From positions 29,510 to 93,509 of the IMG/VR virus record IMGVR_UViG_3300030451_006341: 64,000 bases of DNA. The stretch is one strand, 5' to 3'. Numbering within the stretch: position 1 is the first letter of the stretch; the number at the start of each line of letters is the position of its first letter. The translations under genes were made by a program, and so were the position numbers. This DNA comes from a virus. A model generated the notes under the pieces. It was not told the origin of the DNA. It ran no database searches and was given only the letters and a program-made list of their open reading frames with translations. This document shows, piece after piece, positions 17,504-28,236 of this stretch.

Positions 17504-20500
17504 TAATATTGGCCTCCTGTTCCTTGACCACCACCAGTTTGTCCTGTGTTGCCGCCAGTTTGTCCTGTGTTGCCGCCAGTTTGTCCTGTATTGGGGCCGC
17601 GGCGCCTAGTTGTATCCGCATATCGTGTTCGAACTTGATTATCTGCATCACTAGAGCGGGCAAATTGTTGTCTATCATTTGCAAATTGTTGTGCCATAGT
17701 TTGTTCTTGGTTTTGTTGCTCAGGATTTGAATATTTAATATCGACATTTAATTTAATCATTTCAACAAATGACATATAGTCGTATGGCCAATTATGTCTA
17801 AGTTTATAATTAGAATCATTTCCTTCTTGTAAATTAAACTGAGACTGGTTCATGTTATCGTTATTATAGCTAGGCGTCTTAGTACTTCCTTTAGCCTGCT
17901 CGTCCACATAATCCCAGTAATCTTCTTGTCCTTTTTGTTTAACTTTAAAAATCATCCATCTTAAATGTTCGTTATTTTCTAGAATTCTTTCAGATAATAT
18001 TTCATTGTCAGCTAATACGTGAGCAACAGATTCATGTTGATATGAAATTTTTTCATAATCTCTAGGTGCTAAGTTTTGCCAAATATACGATAAGTCGTCA
18101 CGATCAAGTTCATATTTAAACTCGAATATATACATAACAAATGGATCAACTGCTGAGTCGGGATTATTAATAAAATCAAACTGTGGTGGTAAAATGTATC
18201 TTTGCATTTTTTGTAGCTGTTTGCTAATGCTAGGTCCTGCTGCCACAAATGAGTCACCTGCTGCTGAATTAATTGCTTCTTTTTTAGCTGCATCATATCT
18301 TTCTTTTGGAATTGATATAAACCTTTTATTTACAGAAGAACGCACACTTGGGGTATTGCCAGTTTGAGATGTACTTTCAATTATATATGGAATTGCTACA
18401 ATAGCCTCCCGCACGACTGTTTTAGTCTTAAGTTGCCCCAATTTAATTTTTTCGCTTTTGTTAAAGCCAACTAAATCTGCTAGTGATTTAACTTTCTTAT
18501 TGAGTGCCAATGAATTACCGATTGTGGGGCCTGGATTCTGGCCAGAATATGGGACACCCGCATTATACGAAGACGAATACTCTAAAACCTCGTAATGATA
18601 GCGAAGCCAAGGTCTTGGAATATCCTCAATTGACAAAAATATACCTTCTTTTTGTTTTGGTAGTCTTCCAAATTGATGCCATATTCCCTTGGCGACCTGT
18701 TCACCACCAAATGAGCTTGGATATGTTATTTGAGAGCCAGTAATATCAGCAAAGTTCATCATTGGAGTTTCGAATTTAGGTCTAATTACCCAGCGTTGGC
18801 CAACAGATTGACCTGGCCTTTCAGATTGCAAATTACCAAACTGATCAGTTTCAGTAAACGGAACCTTTTCAATCCCAAAAATATTTAAAGATGCACTTAA
18901 TTGCATACTGGCATCATTGATACTTTTTCCACTGTATGGTGCTATCGGACCATTGTTAGGGTTTAGTCTTTCAAATATAAGTGCTCTAGTTTGACGACCA
19001 TCTTCCTGGCCATTAACATCTGGAATTCGCCCTGGATCAAATCTTCTGAATACTGTTTGTGTTTCGGAAATAATATCTTCAATTTTATATTCTTTATCTG
19101 CTCTTGGTCTAAAAATCAAATCGCACCAAGCTTCGCCATTATAATAAGGAGGCGTATATGCTGGGTTAAATCCAGAAAACGAATCCATTGAACCACTGTA
19201 GGTAGCTGAAGAACTAAGAAGATCTTCACTTGTGCTAGGATTACCGCCTTGACCCGTATATGGCCTTCCTGCTAAATTTGGACCAAAAGCGGACGGTCTA
19301 CTATACATTGTAAAAGTTTCTCTAAATGGTGTACCGACTTGACCTGTAGCACTAGTTCCCGAATTAGCATAGCGCGGATCTTGTGGTATAGGGAAAAAGC
19401 CTCCCGAAATAAAATCATCTGCAGGTTGAAACGGTCTTCCACCATTTGGTGTAAAAGAACTTGAAACCCCAGAACCGCTAAAACTTAAGCCAAAGCCATC
19501 AATTTCATGTGCATATGTTCTAAGGCCCTCAGTTGAACGGTTCATTTTAAGCCTCATCATGTAAACTTCTGAGCCATCAAACACAAACGAATCAGTTTTT
19601 ACACTTGATTTTAAACTAGCAAATTTTGAATTTTTAAGGAAGAACGATGGGACAGCGCCGAAAAAGTTTCTTGCCATTTGTGGATACACTGAATCGTCGA
19701 CGTTGACTGTAAAAGAAGCTGTAACGTTATCACTTAAACGTGTCCTTGGGTTTGCTTCCATATCATAAAATGCTTTCCCACCCAAGTGCTTTACAGGCTC
19801 AAGCAGTGTTTCAAAAGGTAATCTTTCGTCAAAGAAGGAAGAAGTGTTTGTTAATATATCTTTAACAGGAATGCCAGGTCTAAAAGTTACTGCCCATGCT
19901 GATGATGATGCATTAGCGCCATAAGCTGGATTAGATGAATATGCATCTGCGTTAAAGTTTTGACGTGAAAATTTCTCTGGATATGTTATGATAGGAAAAT
20001 CTACAGCCATGCCTGATTTAATAGTATTGTAAAGAATCCCAGGAGAAAAAATGGTTTGTGCTAGCGGCCTATAAATGCTTGAAATAGCAGATCCTGTTGC
20101 TGGATTAAAACCTTCGCCGCCCGCTAAAGGACCTTCAGAGCTTGTACCTGCTGAAAACGGAACGCCGTTAAAAATACCACCAAAGTTTTCTTGATACGAA
20201 TCTTTAAATTGTTCCACTAAGTTAACTGTTCTTTGTGCAGGGTAAAAACCTTTGTATGGATTAAATCTAATCGCACCAGTACATGTCAACCTAATTTCTG
20301 TAGCGTTTAATAAACTTTCTCGTTTTATTTTTAGAAAATCTTTTAAAAATTCAGAGTTTGAATAACTAATATAAAAAGAGCCATCATTTTTTGTATCAGC
20401 CCCAGGAACATGTGGGATTTCAAGCTCTAGCTCTTGAAAGGGGTTATCTTTTTCATTGTCACGAATATATTTGGTTACGTTTTCACTAATTCTATATTCA

Positions 20501-23500
20501 GGAATTACTGAAAATCCTTTTGCCATTAATTTCAAATCAAAATTATAATCGTCGTAGTCATTAAACCATGGTTTTGACGGTCTTGAAATGAACTCTAATT
20601 CACCTGCTGCATTTTTTTGATAATATCCTGCATTTGCTGCAGCATCCCAGTTTGCCGCTCCACCGCCTAATGAAGCGCTTCCTAAAATGTTTGATGCGTT
20701 AAATGCGCTAGACATTTCGGTTGGTAAAATATTACTTGAACTTTGATAAGCATAATGAGATCTGACCCCGTATGGAGAAACAATTGATGTTGGAATTTCA
20801 CAATCATGTGGACGTGCTAACAATGGGGCAGTTGTTCTGTATATTTGTCCTTGCAGCAACAATTCTGAAATGTCTGCGTACTCATCCAAGTCCAAGTTTA
20901 GATAGTAGCTATATTCATTTTGTAATTGCCCAGCAGATGAACTATTAAAAACAGCTTCTGCGTTGTTTTGAGTATCAACAAAACCAGTGTTTCTGTCAAC
21001 AAAATTAGTTGGCCCATCTAATGTCCATGCACTTTGTGAGCAGTAATATCCTAAAGCATTTGTAGAAACATAAGCACCTAATGGTGCACCAGTTATTTCA
21101 TTTGCACCTGGTGTATTTAATGTGGCATTAATTTCATTTCTTTCTTGTCTGTTGTCTCTCCAAAACCTATTATTGTAGGTTGGCTTACTGTAGCATCTAT
21201 TTATAAACTCATTTCTTATCGCGGGAAACAATTGTTGTGTTTGTATAATCCAATTTAGTTTATGATCTATGGAACTACCAACACTAACAACGTTTTCAAA
21301 TGGTGTAGCAAACGATAAAGCACTTGGAGACAAAACATTGTTCATTGTGAGAGTGTTAAAATATATATTTTCATTTTCATGAGTTGCTTTTACAACATAA
21401 ATGTTTCGATTTATATCTTCAAAATTAACAATATTTGGCATCCCTCTGTTAGAAACAGGTGGCATTTCATAAGTTACCAAATTATCAGGATTGCCATCCT
21501 TATCAACAATAGTTAAGGTATTGGTAGCTCTTTGGTTTCTAATAATTGGGTTATCTGCCTGTCTTAACTGTTTCCAGGATGGGTAACCATATTGATAACC
21601 TCTCTTGAACATAAGATTATTAAATATTAAGGGCTCGGATGCGGTGCTAGGTTCAACTTCTATTAATCCTCCAGGATAATTAATATAACTTGTTAGCGCT
21701 GCGCCATCATACCCTAATGTGCTCGTTGAAGCTGTAAAGGGTTCGTTAATGTTTAAGTTTAAATCTCTAACTTGCGGCAAAAATCCAGATGTTGCAAAAT
21801 TAAAATCACCAAACCTTCTTCCAGCGGATGTTGGTATTGCAGAACCAGCTTCACTTGCGCTTAAAAAGTCATATACAGGTATGTATTCGTTTCCAGTGCG
21901 ACCAAGTACTGATACCTTTGTTAAGAAATCTTTGGGTGCATAACCGACCCAATTATTGTCATCAACTATTGATGCTGTAATCCACGCATACTGCTTAGAA
22001 CTTCTTGGAATTTGATGTTGTACATAATAGTTATCATAAACTTTGTCATCTGAGTATCCTGTTATAATTTCATATGTATATTGAGCAGCCGTGTTGCCAG
22101 TTAGATAGTTTAATGATGATGTTCCTATTGCTAAATTATTTCCAGATTCTGCTGTGAGATAAGCAAATGAAAGCTCTTCTGATCCTGCGCCGCTATCTAA
22201 AGCAGGTGCTACGTTTGCTACTCTTGCGTTTGTAGAGTCTATTGCGGCAGCCGAGCCTGAGCCTGCGGTAATGTCTTCAGGTGCATCGCCCATTCGAAAC
22301 CAAGCTAATAGTGAACCTGTGGCTGGGGCACCTGAAGCTGTTAAATTTAGTGGACGTCCAGAATTATATAACGTTGTCACTTCGGTGCTTGAAAGTGTTT
22401 TCTTGTATAATGAAGTTTCATCCGCAAATCCATTAAACTCGCGTTTTTGTGCAGCACCGCTTCCAGTTGAATTTATTGAACCAAAAAATGCAACAGGTTT
22501 AGCAAAAGTGTCTGCATATCCTCTGAATCCTACAAAATCAGAACTAGTTTGAAAAAGTTCTTGATTTGGCTTGGCCGTTCCGTTACTAATTATTGTTTCA
22601 GTTCCATCTACAAATAGTTTAACTATAATGCCATCTGTATTTAATCTGCCGTGTGAGCCTGAGAAAGTAAATACAAAATGATGCCAATTGCCATCATCAA
22701 TTACAGGTAAATCATTGACGCTTTGTAAATATTGCCTTGTACTACTTACACCCGCTCCGTCTGTAGATGCAAAATAAAATTGAGCCTGGCGATTATCAGG
22801 TCTAATATAAAGTCTTTGAAGAGGCTTATTTAAAACTGTGTTATAGCCAAAATCAAAAATAGCTTGCATTACATTAAGTTGCCCAACAAATTTAATCCAT
22901 GAAGAAAAACTATAATTAACTGCCTTATCAGAACCTCCATAGGTTTCTGCCCAGGCTGCATCGAAAATTCTTTGCGATCTAGGTGAAGCATCATCAATTG
23001 TTTTACCTAAATACATGATATTATCATCAATAGAACTATGGTTTAGTTTTTGCCAAAAAAGAGCTTTTTCATTTAAAAGTGTAGGCGCACCACCTGGAAT
23101 GTCTCTTCTTTCTTCGCCATATACAATTTTATTTCTGCGTAAATTATTTCTGTGAACCTTATGATATCCTGGTAACTCATCATAGGTGGCTCCTGTTTGA
23201 TCAACAGGTACATGGAGCGAGTCTCGACCAAATCTACCTGTGTGACGTGCAAGGTGCGAATAAAGGCCATAGTCTTCGCCATGAATATCAAATACTTGAA
23301 TATTTGTAGTATCACCATTAACAGCTGGCGTAGAAAGTGTACCTGATGGTCCTTGAGATGGCCGAAGCACTGATAGATTGCGATAACTTATAGAGTTGTA
23401 TACCGAAAACTCACTTGATTTAAAATCTTGATAGCCGCGGGACATAACTTCAATGCCGCCAGGACTAGAAAATCTAGATATTATAACAGATTTATTTGAA

Positions 23501-26500
23501 GAGCCGCTTAAATACGCAGTAGAATACTCTGATACATTTTGAGAATGCTCGTTTTTTGTTCTATGAATATCTAAAAAGCTTCTTATGGAAGTAGCTGATT
23601 TTGCTTGTTCATTAAAAGCTTCAGGAGGAAGACTAGGTTGATTGTCAACAAATCTTCTGGGATTTTCAAATGCACCAACAGTTTGTATGTATTCATACGT
23701 ATCAGTATAATTTCCAAGTGCTTTTATGCCTGGTCTAATTTTAATATTCTTAATGTTGACAGGACGTTTAGCAACCATGTCCCTATAGTAAACAGCTTTT
23801 CTATATGGCTTATATGGATACGCATCGGGCCCACAGACATGTGAAACATCAATTGGGTAGTCTGGGCCTACCAAGCCAATAGACCCAGATGGTATTGTTT
23901 CAGTGCACGTTCCAACAACTATTCGCCATGCTTCTGGTCTTGTAAAATTACTATCAGTACCAGTATTAAGTTTAACATGTCTAGATTGATGACCACCAAC
24001 ATTTTCATCTGTAAACGGACCTTGTATTGGTCTTTCTAAATCATTACCGTAAACATCATTATGTAAATTTGTGATTTGTAAGCTTGCACCTGTTAACCTG
24101 TTGTTTAGTAACACTTGGTGGCCAGATGTCACTGTTGTTTCATAAATACTAAATGGAAATGCTAAAGAAGATTTGAGGTTGTAATAACCTAATCCTTCAT
24201 CATATTCACGACCGCTTAAAACTTTAAAATGTCTTTTGGTTTTAACAGTTTCTGGTTTTGGATCATTATTGGTTTTGATTGCAGTTAGGTCGCTCACAAA
24301 CGCAAGCAAAACATTTAAAGGAACAAACCTAGTGCCACAATCAGTATTTATTGGTCCTTGTGGGGCAACAGACGAATAAGCAAAATGTATATTTTTGTTA
24401 TTATCAAAATTTGATCCGCCTTTATAAATTTTAGTTTTATTAACTTTGTATGCTCTTGTTTTTATAAAAACCCTTCTGCTATATAAATCAGGAGTATATG
24501 TTGACCCTGCTCCAAATAAAACGCCTTCAAATCTACTTAAGTGTGGATTAGATACAATAATTTTTCGATATATTTCTCTGTGTGAATCAATTGTAGAATC
24601 GCCCGATGTAATTTCAATAGCGCTTCTCTCTGCACGATCTTTCCAATACTTTGCTCTTATTGTTGTATCACGAGGCGATTGTGGTAAAGATGAGAAACCA
24701 ACTGCATAAGGATATGATTTTTCAGTAACTCCATACATTACACCGTCTGGTGTTGGATCTTTTGTTTCAATTGTTGGGAATCTTGTTTGATATTTATTTC
24801 TTTCTAAGACATGGCTTTCAATTACGTTCATAACTCTATCTAAGCCATCACCAGAGGCAGGCAAGAGTTGTTTTACTATTGTTGTAATTGCATCATCAAA
24901 CCATTTATAATATTCAAAATATTTTTCTGCTTCTGTAACAGTTCCGACTTTTTGAAAAAATATATCTTGTAATTTTTCCATGTCTTTGTATCTTTCTCGA
25001 TACCTATTTACTGGTGTTCCTATTAAGTTGTTGAAATCAAGGACGCCAGCAAAAAATGTTAACATCTCAGAAGATACAGCTTCATAAATATTCTTCTCTA
25101 TTGTATACAAATAACTTGGTACAGTTTGATCAATGCCAATTACTTGATCATCTTCACTCAAAATATTAACCATATCAGTGCTAACGACTTGTTCTGGCTC
25201 AACTGTCACAAATGAATTTAATTTTCTTTTTTCAATAACTGATTCAGATGAAGCACCAAAGCCGTGACCATAACCACTATGTTGAAATCCAGAAATTTTT
25301 CCAAGCCAGCCATAATTATCTCTAATCAATGCCGAACCTGAGCTAGCATCTGAGACAACAAAATTTCCACTACTATCAGAACCAGTGACATTATTAAAAG
25401 TCCAATCTAACGCTAAAGTACGTAAGTTTGTTAAGTCAAAGTTTTTACCTTCGTGCAGCGGAGAAATATTCTCGCTGGCATTTTTAATACCTGAATTTTC
25501 GCTACCATAATTGTGTGATAACAAATCTGAATTTTCAATGCTTTTTGCCCACGCACGACAATTCAAAATCACTACATCTGATTTGTTTATAAGTGAACCA
25601 GTAAGGTTTTCTTTTTGTGCACCAACATAAACTCTTTTGTGCTTTTCTAAAAAGCTTTCGGCAGTTGAATTAGAAATTGTTCCAGATATTTCAAATTGGT
25701 TAACTGTTGTCCCTAAAACATCATTAACGCCACGGAAAATAACTTTATAATTTTTGTCCGAATATGATGGTGCCTCATCATAAATTTTGTCTTCCCAATT
25801 AGGTTCAATTCTTACAGAAATATTCCATCTTGTATTATCATAAACAGTTGGGAAATCACTACTTGTTAAAGTTGGAATCGGGTAAGGACTATTAGATGAA
25901 GTTAATTTAAAATAAACATTTTTTGAGTACTCTCTGTCTCTAACAGCAAACACTTGAAAGTTTGCAACATCAGATGCTAAAAACGTTGTATCAACACCTG
26001 TTAAATTATCTGCGACTGATTCGTCTACACCATGAATACCAAAAAGTGATGAGGTTATAAAATTACGATTTATATTATCGTATCTTGTAAAATAATTCGG
26101 GAACAAAACATCTGTTTCAAGCGTAAAACCATGAAGTTTTTCTTTTGAGTTTACAGCTGTTCCGAGTGAGCCAGAAATGTAACCAGAGGAATCATTATTT
26201 GTGCTATCCTTTCTTTGGTAAACGTTAGCGCCAACATTTTCTGGTCTATTAAAATTAACACCATTTTTTTCAACAATTACTTGAGAGAAATTGTTTTGTA
26301 ATTCATATGTGGCGTTTACATTATAAGTTTTAAGTTTTAGCAGTTGATCATCTAAATAAAAGCATCTCATTACATTTTTGATTGCTTTTTCTGTTCCTTT
26401 AGACTTATAAATGTTTGTAAGATTATTATATAAATTTAAATAAATTGAATTTTTAATATTGTTCAAATCTGCTTGATGTAACGTAGTTTCACTTCTGTTC

Positions 26501-28203
26501 TTAAACTTTTCTAAAATTGTAGAATCAATAAAGAGTTCTGGAACGTACATACCAAGAGATGTAGGTAAATGAGAGGCAAATGGAATTGGTGAGCTTGATG
26601 CTGTTGTATAAGTTGCGTGCCTAAATTTTGGCATTTCTTTTGATAAAAGATACATTTTATCAAAATATGCACCGACAATATGAGATATAATTTTTAAATT
26701 TTTATTAGTAGTGTCTTCGTGTTCGTCTATGACCCAGGAAGGTGCATATGTTAAGAAAGAACTGTTGTTATTTAAATCGTAAGCACTACCAGTAAATTGT
26801 AACTCATCTTTTAACGATATAAAATCAGGGTGAGATGAATATACAACTGGCTCTCTATATTCATATTCTGCAGCAGACGCTGAAACAATAGCTGATCCTG
26901 TGTTTCTTGAATTTGTTACATAACCAGTCCATGTACCATTACTTATTCTACCAGAGTAGTCAAGAACTGTACTATCAATGGCTGTGTTGCCAGTTTTACC
27001 CTCATTAAATTTGTAATACAGACCAAGTGTAGTATTTGAAATGTCTGTGTTTGTACCGCCACCTATGGCAGCAAAATAATTTATACCAATCTCACGAGGA
27101 TTTCTATCAGCTTTCCAAAATCGAAACTCATCAATAGAGCCGCTTAATTTTCCTGCGCCAGCTACTGCACTTGAGCCTGATGGGGCCGTTACAAGAGCGC
27201 CGAGTCGACCAATCATTTCAGATGTAGTTATTTCTCCTATTGCAGCGCCGCTGTATGTTTTTGTATCTTCTATGGCGCCATCTACATACATTTTTACAAC
27301 AAAATCATTTGAATTATTATAAAATCTAAATGCGTAATGATGCCAGTTTTCTAAAAATGCTGTGTCAGTTTTTATACCTATCTCTGCCTGCACTGGTACA
27401 CCTGTTGCGGAAGTTCCAGACTGGGCAGTAATTCTGAATCTAGATGTTGAAGCATTATTTAATTCAATTCGTAAGCGGCCATATTCATCGCTAGCGTTGG
27501 AGGCACTATTCCATAAATCAAAAATAACTTGTTTGTTAGTTTCATTAGTAACAGTAGTGAAGTCTGTAGCTTTTAGCCAAAACTCGACTGTTACCCCTGT
27601 ATCAAAATTTGATTTTAAATTTGATAATCTTGTACCTTCGCCATAATCGTTGGGCAGCCCCGCTGTTTTATAAAGTGTTTCATCATAAATGTTAGCAGAC
27701 TGATACTTATTGTTTTCTGGATTATTTGTAATGGTGTTAAGTGCATTCGTGTTAGATGTAGAGTGTGGACCACCTTTAAAAGTAATGTACTCTTTTGTTA
27801 CTGGTTCTCCATAACCATCCGTAATACTAGTACGCGTGCCCCATCCTTCTGGTGAGAACAATGCATAACCAGTAAATCTAGGATATAAATTGTCAAGAAT
27901 ATATTTTTCACCATCAAAAAGAGAATTGTAAAAATTATTCTTTTCTGCTTCTGAACCATCATAAGGATAGTAGTCAACAATTTTATTAAGGGCGCCTTCG
28001 TAATATAACTCTGCAGAACCAAATTTTATAAAATTTCTTGGCTCTGAAAAATCAACTTGTGGAACGAACGTATTTGATTTAATTTGTAACGCCAATGCGT
28101 TATCAATTGACTCTACGTCTTTAAAAAATCCCTTTTCAGTATTATATTCCGAGTAATTTCGTGAATTATTCCTGAAGTCTGTGAACAGGTTTTTGATGCT
28201 CAT
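17503..28203 (-). CDS. Giant virion/baseplate protein, 3566 residues, two LamG-like domains
   Basis: The largest gene here, 10.7 kb. Residues about 200-375 and 1765-1925 look like concanavalin/LamG folds (VTVEFWLKA...ENWHHYAFRFYN...SGSIDEFRFWKA, and FSSWIKF...GNWHHFVFTFSG...FNGFADETSLY), a fold that often binds glycans. Around residue 600, NIYKSKGTEKAIKNVMRCF resembles the conserved helix of baseplate proteins of the P2 gpI/T4 wedge type. The rest is beta-rich. The C-terminus is a low-complexity tail with three copies of GGNTGQT-like units. It probably forms an extended baseplate or fibre component that touches the host surface. A weak AAGGA lies 13 bases before ATG 28203. Confidence 0.8.
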   Translation of the reverse strand: MSIKNLFTDFRNNSRNYSEYNTEKGFFKDVESIDNALALQIKSNTFVPQVDFSEPRNFIKFGSAELYYEGALNKIVDYYPYDGSEAEKNNFYNSLFDGEKYILDNLYPRFTGYALFSPEGWGTRTSITDGYGEPVTKEYITFKGGPHSTSNTNALNTITNNPENNKYQSANIYDETLYKTAGLPNDYGEGTRLSNLKSNFDTGVTVEFWLKATDFTTVTNETNKQVIFDLWNSASNASDEYGRLRIELNNASTSRFRITAQSGTSATGVPVQAEIGIKTDTAFLENWHHYAFRFYNNSNDFVVKMYVDGAIEDTKTYSGAAIGEITTSEMIGRLGALVTAPSGSSAVAGAGKLSGSIDEFRFWKADRNPREIGINYFAAIGGGTNTDISNTTLGLYYKFNEGKTGNTAIDSTVLDYSGRISNGTWTGYVTNSRNTGSAIVSASAAEYEYREPVVYSSHPDFISLKDELQFTGSAYDLNNNSSFLTYAPSWVIDEHEDTTNKNLKIISHIVGAYFDKMYLLSKEMPKFRHATYTTASSSPIPFASHLPTSLGMYVPELFIDSTILEKFKNRSETTLHQADLNNIKNSIYLNLYNNLTNIYKSKGTEKAIKNVMRCFYLDDQLLKLKTYNVNATYELQNNFSQVIVEKNGVNFNRPENVGANVYQRKDSTNNDSSGYISGSLGTAVNSKEKLHGFTLETDVLFPNYFTRYDNINRNFITSSLFGIHGVDESVADNLTGVDTTFLASDVANFQVFAVRDREYSKNVYFKLTSSNSPYPIPTLTSSDFPTVYDNTRWNISVRIEPNWEDKIYDEAPSYSDKNYKVIFRGVNDVLGTTVNQFEISGTISNSTAESFLEKHKRVYVGAQKENLTGSLINKSDVVILNCRAWAKSIENSDLLSHNYGSENSGIKNASENISPLHEGKNFDLTNLRTLALDWTFNNVTGSDSSGNFVVSDASSGSALIRDNYGWLGKISGFQHSGYGHGFGASSESVIEKRKLNSFVTVEPEQVVSTDMVNILSEDDQVIGIDQTVPSYLYTIEKNIYEAVSSEMLTFFAGVLDFNNLIGTPVNRYRERYKDMEKLQDIFFQKVGTVTEAEKYFEYYKWFDDAITTIVKQLLPASGDGLDRVMNVIESHVLERNKYQTRFPTIETKDPTPDGVMYGVTEKSYPYAVGFSSLPQSPRDTTIRAKYWKDRAERSAIEITSGDSTIDSHREIYRKIIVSNPHLSRFEGVLFGAGSTYTPDLYSRRVFIKTRAYKVNKTKIYKGGSNFDNNKNIHFAYSSVAPQGPINTDCGTRFVPLNVLLAFVSDLTAIKTNNDPKPETVKTKRHFKVLSGREYDEGLGYYNLKSSLAFPFSIYETTVTSGHQVLLNNRLTGASLQITNLHNDVYGNDLERPIQGPFTDENVGGHQSRHVKLNTGTDSNFTRPEAWRIVVGTCTETIPSGSIGLVGPDYPIDVSHVCGPDAYPYKPYRKAVYYRDMVAKRPVNIKNIKIRPGIKALGNYTDTYEYIQTVGAFENPRRFVDNQPSLPPEAFNEQAKSATSIRSFLDIHRTKNEHSQNVSEYSTAYLSGSSNKSVIISRFSSPGGIEVMSRGYQDFKSSEFSVYNSISYRNLSVLRPSQGPSGTLSTPAVNGDTTNIQVFDIHGEDYGLYSHLARHTGRFGRDSLHVPVDQTGATYDELPGYHKVHRNNLRRNKIVYGEERRDIPGGAPTLLNEKALFWQKLNHSSIDDNIMYLGKTIDDASPRSQRIFDAAWAETYGGSDKAVNYSFSSWIKFVGQLNVMQAIFDFGYNTVLNKPLQRLYIRPDNRQAQFYFASTDGAGVSSTRQYLQSVNDLPVIDDGNWHHFVFTFSGSHGRLNTDGIIVKLFVDGTETIISNGTAKPNQELFQTSSDFVGFRGYADTFAKPVAFFGSINSTGSGAAQKREFNGFADETSLYKKTLSSTEVTTLYNSGRPLNLTASGAPATGSLLAWFRMGDAPEDITAGSGSAAAIDSTNARVANVAPALDSGAGSEELSFAYLTAESGNNLAIGTSSLNYLTGNTAAQYTYEIITGYSDDKVYDNYYVQHQIPRSSKQYAWITASIVDDNNWVGYAPKDFLTKVSVLGRTGNEYIPVYDFLSASEAGSAIPTSAGRRFGDFNFATSGFLPQVRDLNLNINEPFTASTSTLGYDGAALTSYINYPGGLIEVEPSTASEPLIFNNLMFKRGYQYGYPSWKQLRQADNPIIRNQRATNTLTIVDKDGNPDNLVTYEMPPVSNRGMPNIVNFEDINRNIYVVKATHENENIYFNTLTMNNVLSPSALSFATPFENVVSVGSSIDHKLNWIIQTQQLFPAIRNEFINRCYSKPTYNNRFWRDNRQERNEINATLNTPGANEITGAPLGAYVSTNALGYYCSQSAWTLDGPTNFVDRNTGFVDTQNNAEAVFNSSSAGQLQNEYSYYLNLDLDEYADISELLLQGQIYRTTAPLLARPHDCEIPTSIVSPYGVRSHYAYQSSSNILPTEMSSAFNASNILGSASLGGGAANWDAAANAGYYQKNAAGELEFISRPSKPWFNDYDDYNFDLKLMAKGFSVIPEYRISENVTKYIRDNEKDNPFQELELEIPHVPGADTKNDGSFYISYSNSEFLKDFLKIKRESLLNATEIRLTCTGAIRFNPYKGFYPAQRTVNLVEQFKDSYQENFGGIFNGVPFSAGTSSEGPLAGGEGFNPATGSAISSIYRPLAQTIFSPGILYNTIKSGMAVDFPIITYPEKFSRQNFNADAYSSNPAYGANASSSAWAVTFRPGIPVKDILTNTSSFFDERLPFETLLEPVKHLGGKAFYDMEANPRTRLSDNVTASFTVNVDDSVYPQMARNFFGAVPSFFLKNSKFASLKSSVKTDSFVFDGSEVYMMRLKMNRSTEGLRTYAHEIDGFGLSFSGSGVSSSFTPNGGRPFQPADDFISGGFFPIPQDPRYANSGTSATGQVGTPFRETFTMYSRPSAFGPNLAGRPYTGQGGNPSTSEDLLSSSATYSGSMDSFSGFNPAYTPPYYNGEAWCDLIFRPRADKEYKIEDIISETQTVFRRFDPGRIPDVNGQEDGRQTRALIFERLNPNNGPIAPYSGKSINDASMQLSASLNIFGIEKVPFTETDQFGNLQSERPGQSVGQRWVIRPKFETPMMNFADITGSQITYPSSFGGEQVAKGIWHQFGRLPKQKEGIFLSIEDIPRPWLRYHYEVLEYSSSYNAGVPYSGQNPGPTIGNSLALNKKVKSLADLVGFNKSEKIKLGQLKTKTVVREAIVAIPYIIESTSQTGNTPSVRSSVNKRFISIPKERYDAAKKEAINSAAGDSFVAAGPSISKQLQKMQRYILPPQFDFINNPDSAVDPFVMYIFEFKYELDRDDLSYIWQNLAPRDYEKISYQHESVAHVLADNEILSERILENNEHLRWMIFKVKQKGQEDYWDYVDEQAKGSTKTPSYNNDNMNQSQFNLQEGNDSNYKLRHNWPYDYMSFVEMIKLNVDIKYSNPEQQNQEQTMAQQFANDRQQFARSSDADNQVRTRYADTTRRRGPNTGQTGGNTGQTGGNTGQTGGGQGTGGQY
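17531..17593 (-). repeat. Three tandem 21-base repeats coding a Gly/Asn/Thr/Gln tail
   Basis: Units at 17531-17551, 17552-17572 and 17573-17593 are nearly identical (one difference in the first, one in the third) and encode repeats of seven residues of the GQTGGNT type at the very C-terminus of the 3566-residue protein. Copy number could vary by slippage. Confidence 0.9.
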
Positions 28204-28236
28204 TTAAATTTACTATTCCTTGGGCGCCTTATATAA

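Noticed and set aside
17531-17593. Direct repeats that could suggest a CRISPR array
   Set aside because: The units are 21 bases, directly adjacent with no spacers, in frame, and encode a low-complexity protein tail.
17496-17747. Alternative frames over the repeat region on both strands
   Set aside because: They reflect the repeat composition; the long structural gene already occupies the region in a consistent frame.
22271-22552. Plus-strand frames of 60-160 codons scattered through the window
   Set aside because: All lie inside convincing minus-strand genes, show no motifs or ribosome sites, and differ in composition from real proteins here.
28204-28236. Possible terminators in the gaps of the virion block (5748-5808, 11424-11477, 28204-28236)
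   Set aside because: No GC-rich hairpin with a T-run was found in any of them; read-through of one long late transcript is more likely.
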